This document shows, piece after piece, positions 53,512 to 62,496 of a stretch of DNA of 64,000 bases. Under the pieces are notes generated by a model. It saw only the letters and a program-made list of their open reading frames with translations. It was not told the DNA's origin and did not search any database. The position numbers and the translations under genes are program-made. Every line of letters begins with the position of its first letter. Position 1 is the first letter of the stretch. The stretch comes from Reyranella massiliensis 521 (GTDB taxonomy: Bacteria > Pseudomonadota > Alphaproteobacteria > Reyranellales > Reyranellaceae): assembly GCF_000312425.1 (NCBI RefSeq), contig NZ_HE997181.1:840002-904001 (forward strand). Direction: 5' to 3'.

Positions 53512-54296
53512 GGAACGAACTGCTCCTTGAGGATGCGCTCCTCGAGGTCGTGCTCGGGATCGAACAGCAGGGTAAGACGGATGTCGGTCGCCTCTGTCAC
53601 CGTAACCTTGACGACATTGGCGATCTCGACGGAATCCGCGGCGGCGGCGACCGGCCGCTTGCGTGGGTCGAGGATGGTGAATTCGACACGGCTGGTGCGC
53701 GACAGCAACGCCCCCCGCCAGCGCCGCGGCCGGAAGGCGTTGATCGGCGTCAGCGCCAGCAGGCCCGCGCCCAGCGGCAGGATGGGGCCATGGGCGGAGA
53801 GGTTGTAGGCGGTTGAGCCCGCGGGTGTCGCTACCAGAACGCCGTCGCAATGGAGTTCCGGCAGGCGTTTCTTGCCGTCGACGGCGACCGCGATGCGAGC
53901 GGTCTGCCGGCTCGAACGGAACAACGACACTTCGTTGATTGCCGTAACCTCGGTGGCCTTGCCGCGCGTGTCGACTGCGATCATGCGCAGCGGGTTCAGC
54001 ATCACCTGCCGCGCTTTCCGCAGGCGCTCCAAGAGGCCGGTTTCCCTGAAGGTGTTGAGCAGGAAGCCGACCGTGCCGAGGTTCATGCCGTAGATCGGCT
54101 TCAACCGGCGCATGTTGTGATGCAGTGCCTGCAACATCAGGCCGTCGCCGCCCAGCGCCACGACGATATCGGCGTCGGCCGTCGTCACCTTGCCATAGCG
54201 TTTTTCCAGCCGCGCCTTGGCTTCCCGGGCGGATGGGGTGGCAGCGCTGACGAAGGCGAGACGGGGTGGGGGAGACGAAGAGGGGCGAACGGCCAT
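53508..54296 (-). CDS. nadK: NAD kinase
   Basis: A 262-residue cytoplasmic enzyme that phosphorylates NAD to NADP. The GGDG catalytic motif is at 49-52 ([14 protein letters not shown]), followed by [12 protein letters not shown] and [19 protein letters not shown], the other family signatures. The C-terminus is slightly short but complete. A membrane gene begins in its stop codon, so the two are translationally coupled. This is the usual sole NADP source and likely essential. Confidence 0.94.
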   Translation of the reverse strand: MAVRPSSSPPPRLAFVSAATPSAREAKARLEKRYGKVTTADADIVVALGGDGLMLQALHHNMRRLKPIYGMNLGTVGFLLNTFRETGLLERLRKARQVMLNPLRMIAVDTRGKATEVTAINEVSLFRSSRQTARIAVAVDGKKRLPELHCDGVLVATPAGSTAYNLSAHGPILPLGAGLLALTPINAFRPRRWRGALLSRTSRVEFTILDPRKRPVAAAADSVEIANVVKVTVTEATDIRLTLLFDPEHDLEERILKEQFVP

Positions 54297-54398
54297 CGGG
54301 TGTCAGCAATGCCTAGGATGCAGAGTTCTTACTATAGCGGGGCGTTGGCGCGTTGCGATAAAATCCCTGCCAGAAAGATAACCGCGAGGAGGAACGCG

Positions 54399-55277
54399 AT
54401 GGAACTGGTTCCGCTGGGACCCGGATTCGGAGTTGAGGTGAAGGGCGTCAGCCTGCTGGATGTCGCCACCGATGCCGAAGCCTACAAGGCCGTGCGTGCG
54501 GCCTTCGAGACGCATTCCCTTCTCGTGTTTCGGAATCAGACGATCGCCGATGACATCCAGGTGGCCTACAGCCGTGCTTTCGGGCCGCTCGAACTGACCA
54601 AGGTGGCTTCGGTGGGCGCCAACAGCTTCTATTCGCGCCTGACGAATGTCGGGCCGCAGGGCGAGATCGTACCGCTCGACCATCGCCAGGTGCTGGTCGC
54701 CAAGGCGAATGCCCTCTGGCACACCGATTCGTCCTTCAAGAAGACGCCGGCGCTGGCCTCGGTTCTGACGGCACGTGTCCTGCCGGGCGAAGATGGCGAT
54801 ACCGAGTTCACCTCGACTCGGCTGGCCTGGGAGCGGCTGCCGGCGGATCTGCAGAACCGGCTCAAGGATGCCGTGGCCACGCATTCCTATGCCAACAGCC
54901 GCGACCAGATCCATCCCGACCTCGCCAATACCGAGGAGCGCAAGGCGCTGCCGCCGGTGCGCTGGCGGATGAACTGGCGCAACCCGAGCAACGACCGGCG
55001 CGCGCTCTATGTCGCCAGCCACGCCTATGCAGTCGACGGCATGGACGATCGCGATGCGCGTCAGCTCCTGGCGCAGCTCCTCGACGAAGCGACGCGGCCG
55101 GAGTTCGTCTACACCCACAAGTGGCGGACCGGCGATGCCGTGATGTGGGACAATCGCGCCATGCTTCATCGCGGCCGGCCTTGGGATTACACCAAGGAAC
55201 GCTCGATGGTGCGCACCACCATTTCCGCGACCGAGGCGGATGGCCTTGGCGAAGTGAAGCCGCCGGTCATGCACTAG
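54399..55277 (+). CDS. TauD/TfdA family Fe(II)/2-oxoglutarate dioxygenase
   Basis: A 292-residue dioxygenase. The iron triad is H108 and D110 (WHTDSSF) with H257 (MLHRGRPWDY), and R272 (RSMVRTTI) binds 2-oxoglutarate. The N-terminal LGPGFGVEVKGVSL is a family block. Family substrates include taurine, 2,4-D, alkyl sulfates and others, so none is assigned. GAGGAGGAA lies before the ATG. The frame is open well upstream, but that part is the shadow of the divergent nadK gene. Confidence 0.92.
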   Translation: MELVPLGPGFGVEVKGVSLLDVATDAEAYKAVRAAFETHSLLVFRNQTIADDIQVAYSRAFGPLELTKVASVGANSFYSRLTNVGPQGEIVPLDHRQVLVAKANALWHTDSSFKKTPALASVLTARVLPGEDGDTEFTSTRLAWERLPADLQNRLKDAVATHSYANSRDQIHPDLANTEERKALPPVRWRMNWRNPSNDRRALYVASHAYAVDGMDDRDARQLLAQLLDEATRPEFVYTHKWRTGDAVMWDNRAMLHRGRPWDYTKERSMVRTTISATEADGLGEVKPPVMH

Positions 55278-55284
55278 CGGCGGC

Positions 55285-56478
55285 TCAGTCCGGCGTGTCG
55301 CCCAGCCGATAGACCATCTGCGGCTGGTCGATATCCTTCAGCAGATGCCGCCCAAGCGGCCGAACGGCCTCGCGGGGCAGCAACTCCGCGACCGCCTGCG
55401 ACAGCACGATCGGGCAGCCTGCGACGGCTGCGATCTTTTCCAGTCTCGCGGCGTAGTTCACCGCAGGCCCGATCACCGTGAAATCGAGACGCTGGCTGGC
55501 GCCGATATTTCCGAACATCACCTCGCCGAGGTGGAGCGCCAAGCCGAACCTCAAGGCCTGCTCGCCGGCGGCGACTCGGCCGCCGTTCAGCGCTGCAATC
55601 GATTGCGCGGCCGCGGAGGCTGCATGTACCGCACGGCCCACGGTCGCTGCCCGCCCGGCAGGATCGGGGACAGGCAGCATCGCCAGCATGGCGTCGCCCA
55701 TGAACTTCAGGATCTCGCCGCCGGCCGACGTGACGGCCGCCCCCATGGCGCCGAAATAGTCGTTGAGCAGGCAGATGACGGAGTCCCGCGGCAGGACGTC
55801 GGACGTGCGCGTGAAGCCGCGCAGGTCGCAGTACCAGATGACCGCCTCCATCGTCTGACCTTCGCCGCGCTTCACCTCGCCGGCGAGGATGCGCTCGCCG
55901 GCGGCGCGGCCGACATAGGCGTCGAGCAGGTTGGTCGCCATGTCGCGCAGGGAATGCGTCTCGACGATGCGCGTGAAGGCGAAGTGCAGCAGGTACAGGC
56001 GATCGAGGTCGCTGCCGGTGAAGCCGCCCGGCCGGTCGGAAACGATGCTGAGCGCGTCGATATGGCCGCCGGTGAAGAAGAGGGGCAGCGCCACGTAGTC
56101 CGTCGCGCCCTCGCTCTTGAGCTGGCGCAGCACGGGAGCCTGCAGCTCCTCACCCTCCAGTCGGACGCGGACGATCTTGCGGTGCTGGTAGACGGCCGGC
56201 AGCGGGTTGTCGAGATAGTCGGCTCCGTCCTGGAATCCGTGCGGTACCGAACCCACCTCCACGCCACGGTCCCGTCGCCAGAAATAGCCCTTGCCCGAGA
56301 ATTCCGGATGCAACGTGCGCTGGAAGTAGGCGAGCCGGTAGAGCGGCAGTCCAGCGGCCACAATCTGCTCGCCCGTGGCGGCGATCAGTTCAGTTGTGTC
56401 GGATATCCGATAGGCTTCGGTGACGAACCAGTGAGCCAGTGGATCGTCATAGACGCGGGACAGGGTCTCTTCGTCCAT
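55285..56478 (-). CDS. Class III adenylate/guanylate cyclase with N-terminal sensor region
   Basis: A 397-residue protein. About residues 1-215 resemble a GAF-like or unassigned sensor region (VALPLFFTGGHIDALSIVSD); about 215-390 are the class III cyclase domain, with metal Asp in YCDLRGFTRTSD and a second in FMGDAMLAML. No membrane segment is seen, so it is soluble. Likely makes cAMP in response to an unknown cytoplasmic cue. It converges with the TauD-type gene. Confidence 0.88.
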   Translation of the reverse strand: MDEETLSRVYDDPLAHWFVTEAYRISDTTELIAATGEQIVAAGLPLYRLAYFQRTLHPEFSGKGYFWRRDRGVEVGSVPHGFQDGADYLDNPLPAVYQHRKIVRVRLEGEELQAPVLRQLKSEGATDYVALPLFFTGGHIDALSIVSDRPGGFTGSDLDRLYLLHFAFTRIVETHSLRDMATNLLDAYVGRAAGERILAGEVKRGEGQTMEAVIWYCDLRGFTRTSDVLPRDSVICLLNDYFGAMGAAVTSAGGEILKFMGDAMLAMLPVPDPAGRAATVGRAVHAASAAAQSIAALNGGRVAAGEQALRFGLALHLGEVMFGNIGASQRLDFTVIGPAVNYAARLEKIAAVAGCPIVLSQAVAELLPREAVRPLGRHLLKDIDQPQMVYRLGDTPD

Positions 56479-56491
56479 GGCCTATCATACA

Positions 56492-56509
56492 GCCCGCCGA
56501 AGAGCGGGC
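56492..56509 (-). terminator. Short GC hairpin between the radical SAM and cyclase genes
   Basis: GCCCGC at 56492-56497 pairs with GCGGGC at 56504-56509 around six bases, in the 56-base gap after the radical SAM stop on the minus strand. It is short, with no clear T run, so only a weak candidate. Confidence 0.35.
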
Positions 56510-56534
56510 CTACGGGCATGGCGAAGAGCCGAGT

Positions 56535-58340
56535 CTACTCCGCTGCGGCGAGGCGCTGGTTCTGCTGGGCGGCGATCTTGGCGCGAGCCAGATCCTCGCC
56601 GCGGCGCTTGTTGACGGCGGCACCGCCGCCCGCCGTCTCGGCGAACAGCGAGAGCTTGTCCATGTCGTCGTCCATGACAGGCTGCAGCGCGAGGTCGGTG
56701 TACTCGTGGCGCTTGGGGTCGTTCTTGACGCGCTGACCGATGCGCCAGCCCTGCCAGGCCAGGCGGCCATAGATCTTGAGCTTCCGCACGGTCTCGACGG
56801 CCAGCTTCCAGTGGAACACGCCGATAGGCTCGATCGGCATGCCGTAGCGGCGGTCGCGGCGGTACTTCATGCGGACCACGCCGCCTTCGAGCGGGTGGAT
56901 TCCCTCGGCCTCGAACATGATCTTGAACATGGTCATGAACTGAGCCGGCTCGGCCGGATTGCGGCCGGGGATCGAGCCATGGCGCTTGGCCACCGTCTCG
57001 ATGTGCTCGGGCGTGTAGTAGGTGCGCCAGGCGTCGCGATAAGTCTGGTCGTACTCCGCATCGCTCATCTTCGGATGATGCACGACGCGGTGGTGGAGGT
57101 CGTACTTGTTGAGGTCCGGGTCCATCCACACGCCCTGTTTCCAGAGCGTCTGGTGATCTTCGGAACCCGGCAGCGGCGTGAGCATGAACAGCTCGAGGAT
57201 GTCGAGCGGCAGCTCCTTCTTGATGATCTCCATGTCGCGCAGGATCGATTCGCGCGTATCGCCCGGGAAACCCAGGATGTAACCGGCCCAGGTCGAGGCG
57301 CCGCTGGTGTGCCAGGCCTGCAGCATCTTGCGATATTCGGTGATCTTGTTCTGGCGCTTCTTGGCAGCCAGAAGATTGTCCGGGTTGACGTTCTCGAGCC
57401 CGATGAACACACGATAGACGCCGGCCCAGCGCGCTTTGTGGATGAAGTTGGGGATGCGATGGCACTGGGTGTCGACCTGAATGATCAGCGACACGCAGAT
57501 GCCTTCGTTCTCGCGCAGCTCGATCAGCCGGTCGAAGAAGGCTTCCCAATGCTTGTTGCGGGCCATGTTGTCGTCGGTGATGAAGAACGACGTGATGCCC
57601 TGCTTGTAGTTCTCGCGAACGATCGCCTCGAGGTCGTCGGGCGTCCGGAAGCGGCTCTTGCGGCCCTGCACGTTGATGATGGTGCAGAACGAGCACTGGA
57701 ACGGGCAGCCGCGGCCGAGGTCGAAGCTCGACTTGCGGCCCTCGTTGCGCGCCAGCGCCGCCGGCGGCAGATGCGGCGTCGGCGCTGCTTCGATGCCCGG
57801 TAGATCGTCCATGTAGTTGTAGAGAGACTTCAGCGTGCCGTTCCAGGCGTCGCGCAGAACTTCGTCGAGCCGGCTTTCCTCGGCTTCGCCGGCATAGATC
57901 GAGACGCCCATGTCCATCGCCGCCTGGATCTCGGGCGGGATGACGGGGAGCATCGAAAGGCAGCCGGCGGCATGGAAGCCGCCCATGGCGACCGAGAAGC
58001 CGCCCTTGATGAACTGACGGGCGAGATCGGTTGCGCGCGGGAACTGGTTGCTCTGTACGCCGACCAGGCAGATCAGGGCCCTGTCACCGCTGCGTTCGAT
58101 ATCGCGCATGATGCGATCCGCGCGCACACGCGTGTTGGTCTCGTCGAAGGGTTTGATGACGATGTCGACATCAGGGCCCAGAACCTGGCGCCGTCGGCAG
58201 TCGTCGCCGAGACCATAGAGGGCGGCCAACGTGTTGGACGGAATATGCGACCGCAGCCACGTGATGGGATAGCCATCATCATCGTAGTGCGTCGGCTTGA
58301 TCAGGATTAGCTGAAAGGTAGTACGCTTCACGACACCGCC
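56535..58340 (-). CDS. B12-binding-domain radical SAM protein
   Basis: A 601-residue enzyme. The N-terminal 190 residues have a cobalamin-binding-like Rossmann region; the radical SAM cluster is C213-x3-C217-x2-C220 (GCPFQCSFC). The C-terminal 190 residues are an extra domain with many charged residues. GGAG lies 9 bases before ATG 58340, preferred to a GTG 14 codons upstream. Known relatives include methyltransferases and hopanoid or bacteriochlorophyll-modifying enzymes; the exact reaction is not predictable here. Confidence 0.88.
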   Translation of the reverse strand, partial: GGVVKRTTFQLILIKPTHYDDDGYPITWLRSHIPSNTLAALYGLGDDCRRRQVLGPDVDIVIKPFDETNTRVRADRIMRDIERSGDRALICLVGVQSNQFPRATDLARQFIKGGFSVAMGGFHAAGCLSMLPVIPPEIQAAMDMGVSIYAGEAEESRLDEVLRDAWNGTLKSLYNYMDDLPGIEAAPTPHLPPAALARNEGRKSSFDLGRGCPFQCSFCTIINVQGRKSRFRTPDDLEAIVRENYKQGITSFFITDDNMARNKHWEAFFDRLIELRENEGICVSLIIQVDTQCHRIPNFIHKARWAGVYRVFIGLENVNPDNLLAAKKRQNKITEYRKMLQAWHTSGASTWAGYILGFPGDTRESILRDMEIIKKELPLDILELFMLTPLPGSEDHQTLWKQGVWMDPDLNKYDLHHRVVHHPKMSDAEYDQTYRDAWRTYYTPEHIETVAKRHGSIPGRNPAEPAQFMTMFKIMFEAEGIHPLEGGVVRMKYRRDRRYGMPIEPIGVFHWKLAVETVRKLKIYGRLAWQGWRIGQRVKNDPKRHEYTDLALQPVMDDDMDKLSLFAETAGGGAAVNKRRGEDLARAKIAAQQNQRLAAAE

Positions 58341-58640
58341 CATCGCGGACTTCTCCAAGGCAAAACCCCGCGTGCGGTCCACTTTGCGCTTTTACCGCTT
58401 GACGGCATCCCGTTGCACAATGCGCTCAGCTGCTTCGTAACGCAACTGCGAGAACGCAGTTTCACACCGAGTAGTGATTCAATAGAACCACTAGCTTTAG
58501 GGTTATGAGGCCCCTGAGCCTGCCCATTAGTGCCTAAGGGGCATACCGAGGAGATTATTGCAGTCTGTGACCTGAAAGCGCAGCCTGCCCTAGCCCCGAG
58601 GCCACAAGACAAAAGCTCAGGGGAGGGGAACGAACAAGAC
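58341..58640. other. Divergent intergenic region
   Basis: About 300 bases between the radical SAM start and the carrier start. No gene is seen. It contains a GCCCCT/AGGGGC inverted repeat (around 58510-58545) and an AGTG-CACT pair near 58472-58492. A GAGGGGAA ribosome-like site lies at about 58623-58630. Likely holds both promoters. Confidence 0.4.
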
Positions 58641-59891
58641 GTGAGCCTCATCGCGCGCGTGCCGGCGTTGGCGCCTTTCCGGATCCGCAGTTTCCGCTTC
58701 CAGTGGCCTTCCGATCTCCTGGCCTCTTGGGCTTTCGAAATGGAAACCGTCATCTTGGGCTGGTTCGTCCTGGTGGCGACAGACTCGGTTCTGGCCTTGG
58801 CGGTGTTCGGCTCGCTGCAGTTCCTGGGCACGCTGATTTCGCCCCTGTTCGGCATGGCGGGCGACCGCATCGGCAATCGGTCGGTCCTGTTGCTGATGCG
58901 CTTCACCTACCTGGTGCTGGCATCGTCCCTGATGGTTCTGTTTCTGACCGACCTGGCCAGTCCGGTGCCGGTGTTCGTGCTGGCCACGATCATGGGGCTG
59001 GTGCGCCCGTCGGATATCACCCTGCGCAACCTGATCGTCGGGGAGACCATGCCGGCCGACTATCTGATGCGCGCCATGGGCGTATCCCGCACCACGGCGG
59101 ATTCGGCGCGTGTCGTGGGCGCTCTGTCCGGTGCGGCCCTGGTCGCGGCCCTGGGCTCTGGCAAGGCCTATATCGCGGTCTGCGGCGTCTATGCGCTCTG
59201 CCTTGCGCTCACCTTCGGTGTCGGCATCCGGCGTCTGCGTGTCCTCGGAGAGAACGAGGTGATGCTCTCACCGCTGCGTGCCCTGCGCGAAGGCTTCGCC
59301 TATGTCTGGTCGACGCCGGTCGTGCGGTCGGTGATGCTGCTGGCCTTCCTGGTGAACTTTGCGGCCTATCCTTTGGTTGGCTCGCTGCTGGCCTACGTCG
59401 CGAAGGACGTCTATGGCCTCGACCAGACGGGCTTGGGATGGCTGATCGCAAGCTTCGCCGGCGGCGCACTCGCCGGCTCGATCACCATCTCGATGTATGG
59501 CGCTCACGTCAGACCGGCACGCACCATGCTCGTCTGCATAGTGATCTGGCTTTCGCTCAATCTGGCCTTCTCGTGGACCACGACGCCGCTTGCCGGTGAG
59601 GCGGTTCTCTTCGTCGCAGGATTCGCGCAGAGCTTTTGCATGATCCCCATGGCGGTGATCCTGCTCAGGGTCACCAATCCCGCGTTGCGGGGCTGCGTCA
59701 TGGGCGTGCGTATGCTTGCCGTTTATGGCTTGCCGATGGGCCTGCTGCTGTCGGGGCCGATCGTCGAGCGCGCGGGCTTCGCCGTCACCGGCACGCTCTA
59801 CAGTGCGCTCGGCATCGTGTTCACCCTGGCCATCGGCTTCTACTGGCGAGCCGAACTCTGGGATCGCGCTGCGCCCGTGAACGAACGGTAG
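58641..59891 (+). CDS. MFS transporter
   Basis: A 416-residue carrier with about 12 membrane segments. Motif A-like text is FGMAGDRIGNRSVLLLMRF between helices 2 and 3, and LRALREGFAYVWSTP marks the central loop. It most resembles the enterobactin-exporter-like (EntS) branch of MFS. The start is uncertain: GTG 58641 follows GAGGGGAA by 10-12 bases; an in-frame GTG at 58530 would add 37 residues lacking similarity. Substrate unknown. Confidence 0.8.
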   Translation: MSLIARVPALAPFRIRSFRFQWPSDLLASWAFEMETVILGWFVLVATDSVLALAVFGSLQFLGTLISPLFGMAGDRIGNRSVLLLMRFTYLVLASSLMVLFLTDLASPVPVFVLATIMGLVRPSDITLRNLIVGETMPADYLMRAMGVSRTTADSARVVGALSGAALVAALGSGKAYIAVCGVYALCLALTFGVGIRRLRVLGENEVMLSPLRALREGFAYVWSTPVVRSVMLLAFLVNFAAYPLVGSLLAYVAKDVYGLDQTGLGWLIASFAGGALAGSITISMYGAHVRPARTMLVCIVIWLSLNLAFSWTTTPLAGEAVLFVAGFAQSFCMIPMAVILLRVTNPALRGCVMGVRMLAVYGLPMGLLLSGPIVERAGFAVTGTLYSALGIVFTLAIGFYWRAELWDRAAPVNER

Positions 59892-59926
59892 GGGCAACCT
59901 GCCGGATTGCGGGGCGTTTTCCCGGG

Positions 59927-61009
59927 ATGAAACGCCATTTCGTCAATGTCGCGCTGCTAATGCTGGTTGCTTTAGCTGCGACCGCGGCTCCCGCGGTTGG
60001 CCAGTCTATTCCGCCCTCCGCGACCGAAGACGAACGGCGCAGCATCTATACGATCCAGATCGAGAACGACGTCTTCAATCGCCTCTGGCCTTCCGATCGC
60101 GACTACACGAGCGGCGTACGGGTCGGCTGGCTATCTCCTGCGATCACCGAAATGTCGCCAGGCTTCGTGGCCCTCACGACCGTGCCGACTTTCCTTGGCG
60201 AGGCCAAGCCCGACTCGGTAATCCGTCGCTTCGCGCTCTCTGTCGGCCAGGCGATGTATACGCCCGAGAACGTGTTTACGTCGCAGCCGATCTACAATGA
60301 TCGGCCCTATGCCGCCTGGCTCTATGCGAGCTTTGCCCTGCAATACACCTACAAGCGGCACGATTCGAAGACGGGCGTCGACGAGCCGATCCGGCTCGAC
60401 ACCCTGCAGCTCGACGTTGGCGTGATTGGTCCCGCGGCTGGCGGAGAGTTCGTGCAGAACAACTTCCACACCCTGATCGGTGTTTCGCAGAGCTACGGCT
60501 GGGCCAATCAGCTCCACAACGAGCCGACGCTTGGGCTCACTTTCGAGCGGCGCTGGCGCACCGGCCGTGCCGTGCTGATCGAAGACCCGAAGCTCGAGGT
60601 CGATTTCATTCCGCGTATCGGCGCGTCGCTTGGCAATGTCGCTACCTACGCCGGTGTCGGGGGCACGGCGCGCATCGGCAAGAATCTGCGCGACGACTTC
60701 GGTCCGACGCGCGCCCGGCCCGCCCTGCCGGGCTCCGAAGCGTTCATCGGCGATGGCAGTTTCGGCTGGTATCTGTTTGCCGGGTTCGACGGTACGGCCG
60801 TTGCCCGGAACATCTTCCTCGACGGCAATACGGACGGGAACAGCCTGCGTGTCTCGCATCGGCCGTTCGTCGGCGAGCTGCAGTTCGGGCTCGCTATTCT
60901 CTATCGTGGGATGCGCCTGTCCTACACGCAGGTGCTGCGGACCCCGGAGTTCTTCGAACGCGACCGCTTCCAGCAGTTCGGGTCGCTCAACCTGACCTTT
61001 CGATACTGA
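59927..61009 (+). CDS. Lipid A 3'-O-deacylase family protein (LpxR/DUF2219)
   Basis: A 360-residue outer-membrane enzyme with signal peptide ending near PAVGQ. Active-site residues known from Salmonella LpxR can be matched: N47 and D48 in QIENDVF, S62 in DYTSGVR, H181 in NNFHTLIG. RPYAAWLYA and a terminal aromatic (LTFRY) fit a beta-barrel. It would remove a 3'-linked acyl chain from lipid A, altering the outer membrane surface. It lies 35 bases after the MFS gene on the same strand. Confidence 0.87.
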   Translation: MKRHFVNVALLMLVALAATAAPAVGQSIPPSATEDERRSIYTIQIENDVFNRLWPSDRDYTSGVRVGWLSPAITEMSPGFVALTTVPTFLGEAKPDSVIRRFALSVGQAMYTPENVFTSQPIYNDRPYAAWLYASFALQYTYKRHDSKTGVDEPIRLDTLQLDVGVIGPAAGGEFVQNNFHTLIGVSQSYGWANQLHNEPTLGLTFERRWRTGRAVLIEDPKLEVDFIPRIGASLGNVATYAGVGGTARIGKNLRDDFGPTRARPALPGSEAFIGDGSFGWYLFAGFDGTAVARNIFLDGNTDGNSLRVSHRPFVGELQFGLAILYRGMRLSYTQVLRTPEFFERDRFQQFGSLNLTFRY

Positions 61010-61023
61010 GATTAGAGGAATAA

Positions 61024-61059
61024 GCCCGGTCGGAGCCCCTTGCGGGTCACCGACCGGGC
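61024..61059. terminator. Bidirectional hairpin terminator between lpxR-like and sod genes
   Basis: GCCCGGTCGG at 61024-61033 pairs perfectly with CCGACCGGGC at 61050-61059. It sits between convergent genes and the minus-strand side is followed by TTATTCC, so it probably stops transcription from both. Confidence 0.75.
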
Positions 61060-61070
61060 GCTGCAGCTTG

Positions 61071-61685
61071 TTAGCCGAGGTTCTTTTCGGCGAACGACCA
61101 GTTGGCGAGCTTGTCGAGCCAAGCCTGGATGTGGTCGGGGCGACGGTTCTGGAAATCGAGGTAGTAGGCATGCTCCCAAACGTCGGCGACGAGGAGCGGC
61201 GTGCCGCCATGAGCGATCGGCGTGTCGGCATTGGCCGTCGTCTCGATCTTGAGCTTGCCGTCCTTGCCCTTCACCAACCAGGCCCAGCCGCTGCCGAACT
61301 GGCCGACGGCCGCCGCCTTGAAGGCAGCCTTGAAGGCATCGAGGCCGCCGAAGCTGTCGTCCAGCGCGGCCTTGATCTTGCCGGTGGGCTCGCCGCCCTT
61401 GGGCGCCATCGAATCCCAATAGAAGGTGTGGTTCCAGATCTGGGCGGCGTTGTTGAAAATTGCCTTGCCCTTCTCGTCCTTGGCCGACTTCTTGATGACG
61501 TCCTCAAGGGACATCTCCGCGTAGGGCGTGCCGGCTGCCAGCTCGTTCAGCTTGTCGACATAGGCCTTGTGATGCTTGCCGTAATGGAACGAAATGGTGT
61601 TGGCGGAAACGACCGGCGCCAGTGCGTCGTCAGCGTAGGGCAGCGGCGGCAAGGTGAAATTGGGCTTGGCTTTGTCGAGTGGCAT
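61071..61685 (-). CDS. sodB: Iron superoxide dismutase
   Basis: A 204-residue Fe/Mn superoxide dismutase that turns superoxide into peroxide and oxygen. Metal ligands are in FHYGKHH, NHTFYW, and DVWEHAYYLDF. A Gln just before the second ligand block (NNAAQIWNHTFYW) indicates the iron-preferring type. No signal peptide, so cytoplasmic. It is transcribed away from the bacterioferritin gene across a 312-base gap. Confidence 0.95.
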   Translation of the reverse strand: MPLDKAKPNFTLPPLPYADDALAPVVSANTISFHYGKHHKAYVDKLNELAAGTPYAEMSLEDVIKKSAKDEKGKAIFNNAAQIWNHTFYWDSMAPKGGEPTGKIKAALDDSFGGLDAFKAAFKAAAVGQFGSGWAWLVKGKDGKLKIETTANADTPIAHGGTPLLVADVWEHAYYLDFQNRRPDHIQAWLDKLANWSFAEKNLG

Positions 61686-61997
61686 GACGCGTATCCTTAC
61701 GGCTAGCCCGGAATCTCCCGGGCGGGCGGCGTTCGATATGAACGTTCTGAATCATAAGACGTCGCGGGTGGCGATGACGTTGCGGTTTTTACCGCAACCT
61801 GGGTGAAAAGGTCGCGTTTGCCATATTGCGGGTCGGGTTTTATGCGGAATTTCGCCGGGCCGGGGGCAGTCTCCGGCAGGTACATCCGCGCGCGCGCCGT
61901 TTTTCCAGCGAACGGTTATTACTTGCGCACTCTTCGGTTGCGTCGGTTGTTTTCATGAGTATCTGTAAGAACCTACTCATCAAAGAGGAGGTTCGCC
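61686..61997. promoter_or_regulatory. Divergent region between sodB and bfr with several inverted repeats
   Basis: No gene is seen. GTTC-GATAT-GAAC at 61731-61743, followed by GTTC to 61747, gives overlapping symmetric boxes upstream of sodB. GTTGCGGT-TTTT-ACCGCAAC at 61779-61798 is a perfect 8-base stem. ATGAGTA at 61955-61961 and TACTCAT at 61974-61980 form a perfect 7-base repeat just before the bfr ribosome site (AGAGGAGG). An Irr/Fur-type box was not recognised with confidence. Confidence 0.5.
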
Positions 61998-62483
61998 GTG
62001 AAGGGCAATCCACAGATCATCGCCGAACTGAACAAGCTCCTGAAGAACGAGCTGACGGCGATCAATCAGTACTTCCTCCACGCCCGTATGATGAAGCACT
62101 GGGGCTTCGAGCGTCTCGGCAAGAAGATCTACGAAGAGTCGATCGGCGAGATGAAGCACGCCGACAAGCTGATCCAGCGCATTCTCCTGCTCGACGGCCT
62201 GCCCAATCTGCAGGACCTCGGAAAGCTGGCGGTCGGCGAGACGGTGCCCGAGTGCCTGCAGGCCGATCTCAAGCTCGAGACCGCGGCGCGCACGGCACTG
62301 GTCGCGGCGGTAACTCATTGCGAGACGGCCAAGGACTATGTCAGCCGCGAGATCGTGGTCGACATCCTCGAGGATGCCGAGGAGCATATCGACTTTCTGG
62401 AAACGGAAATCGGCCTGCTCGAGAAGGTGGGCGAGCAGAATTATCTGCAGACGCAGATCGGCGAAGGCAAGGATCCGGACTGA
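61998..62483 (+). CDS. bfr: Bacterioferritin
   Basis: A 161-residue haem-containing ferritin subunit starting at GTG after AGAGGAGG. It stores iron as a 24-mer. Ferroxidase residues E18, E51, H54 and E94 and the haem ligand M52 are in place. H130 is present, but by length alignment to E. coli the residue at 127 is Ala, not Glu (Glu at 125, 128 and 129), so the dinuclear site may differ. The convergent gene encodes Bfd, its reductant. Confidence 0.94.
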   Translation: MKGNPQIIAELNKLLKNELTAINQYFLHARMMKHWGFERLGKKIYEESIGEMKHADKLIQRILLLDGLPNLQDLGKLAVGETVPECLQADLKLETAARTALVAAVTHCETAKDYVSREIVVDILEDAEEHIDFLETEIGLLEKVGEQNYLQTQIGEGKDPD

Positions 62484-62496
62484 CGAGCCGCGCTCG

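Noticed and set aside
52423-54309. A single 628-codon open frame covering both the AbrB-type and NAD kinase regions
   Set aside because: The first 266 codons are Arg/Gly/Pro-rich shadow sequence of nadK; the real membrane protein begins at TTG 53511.
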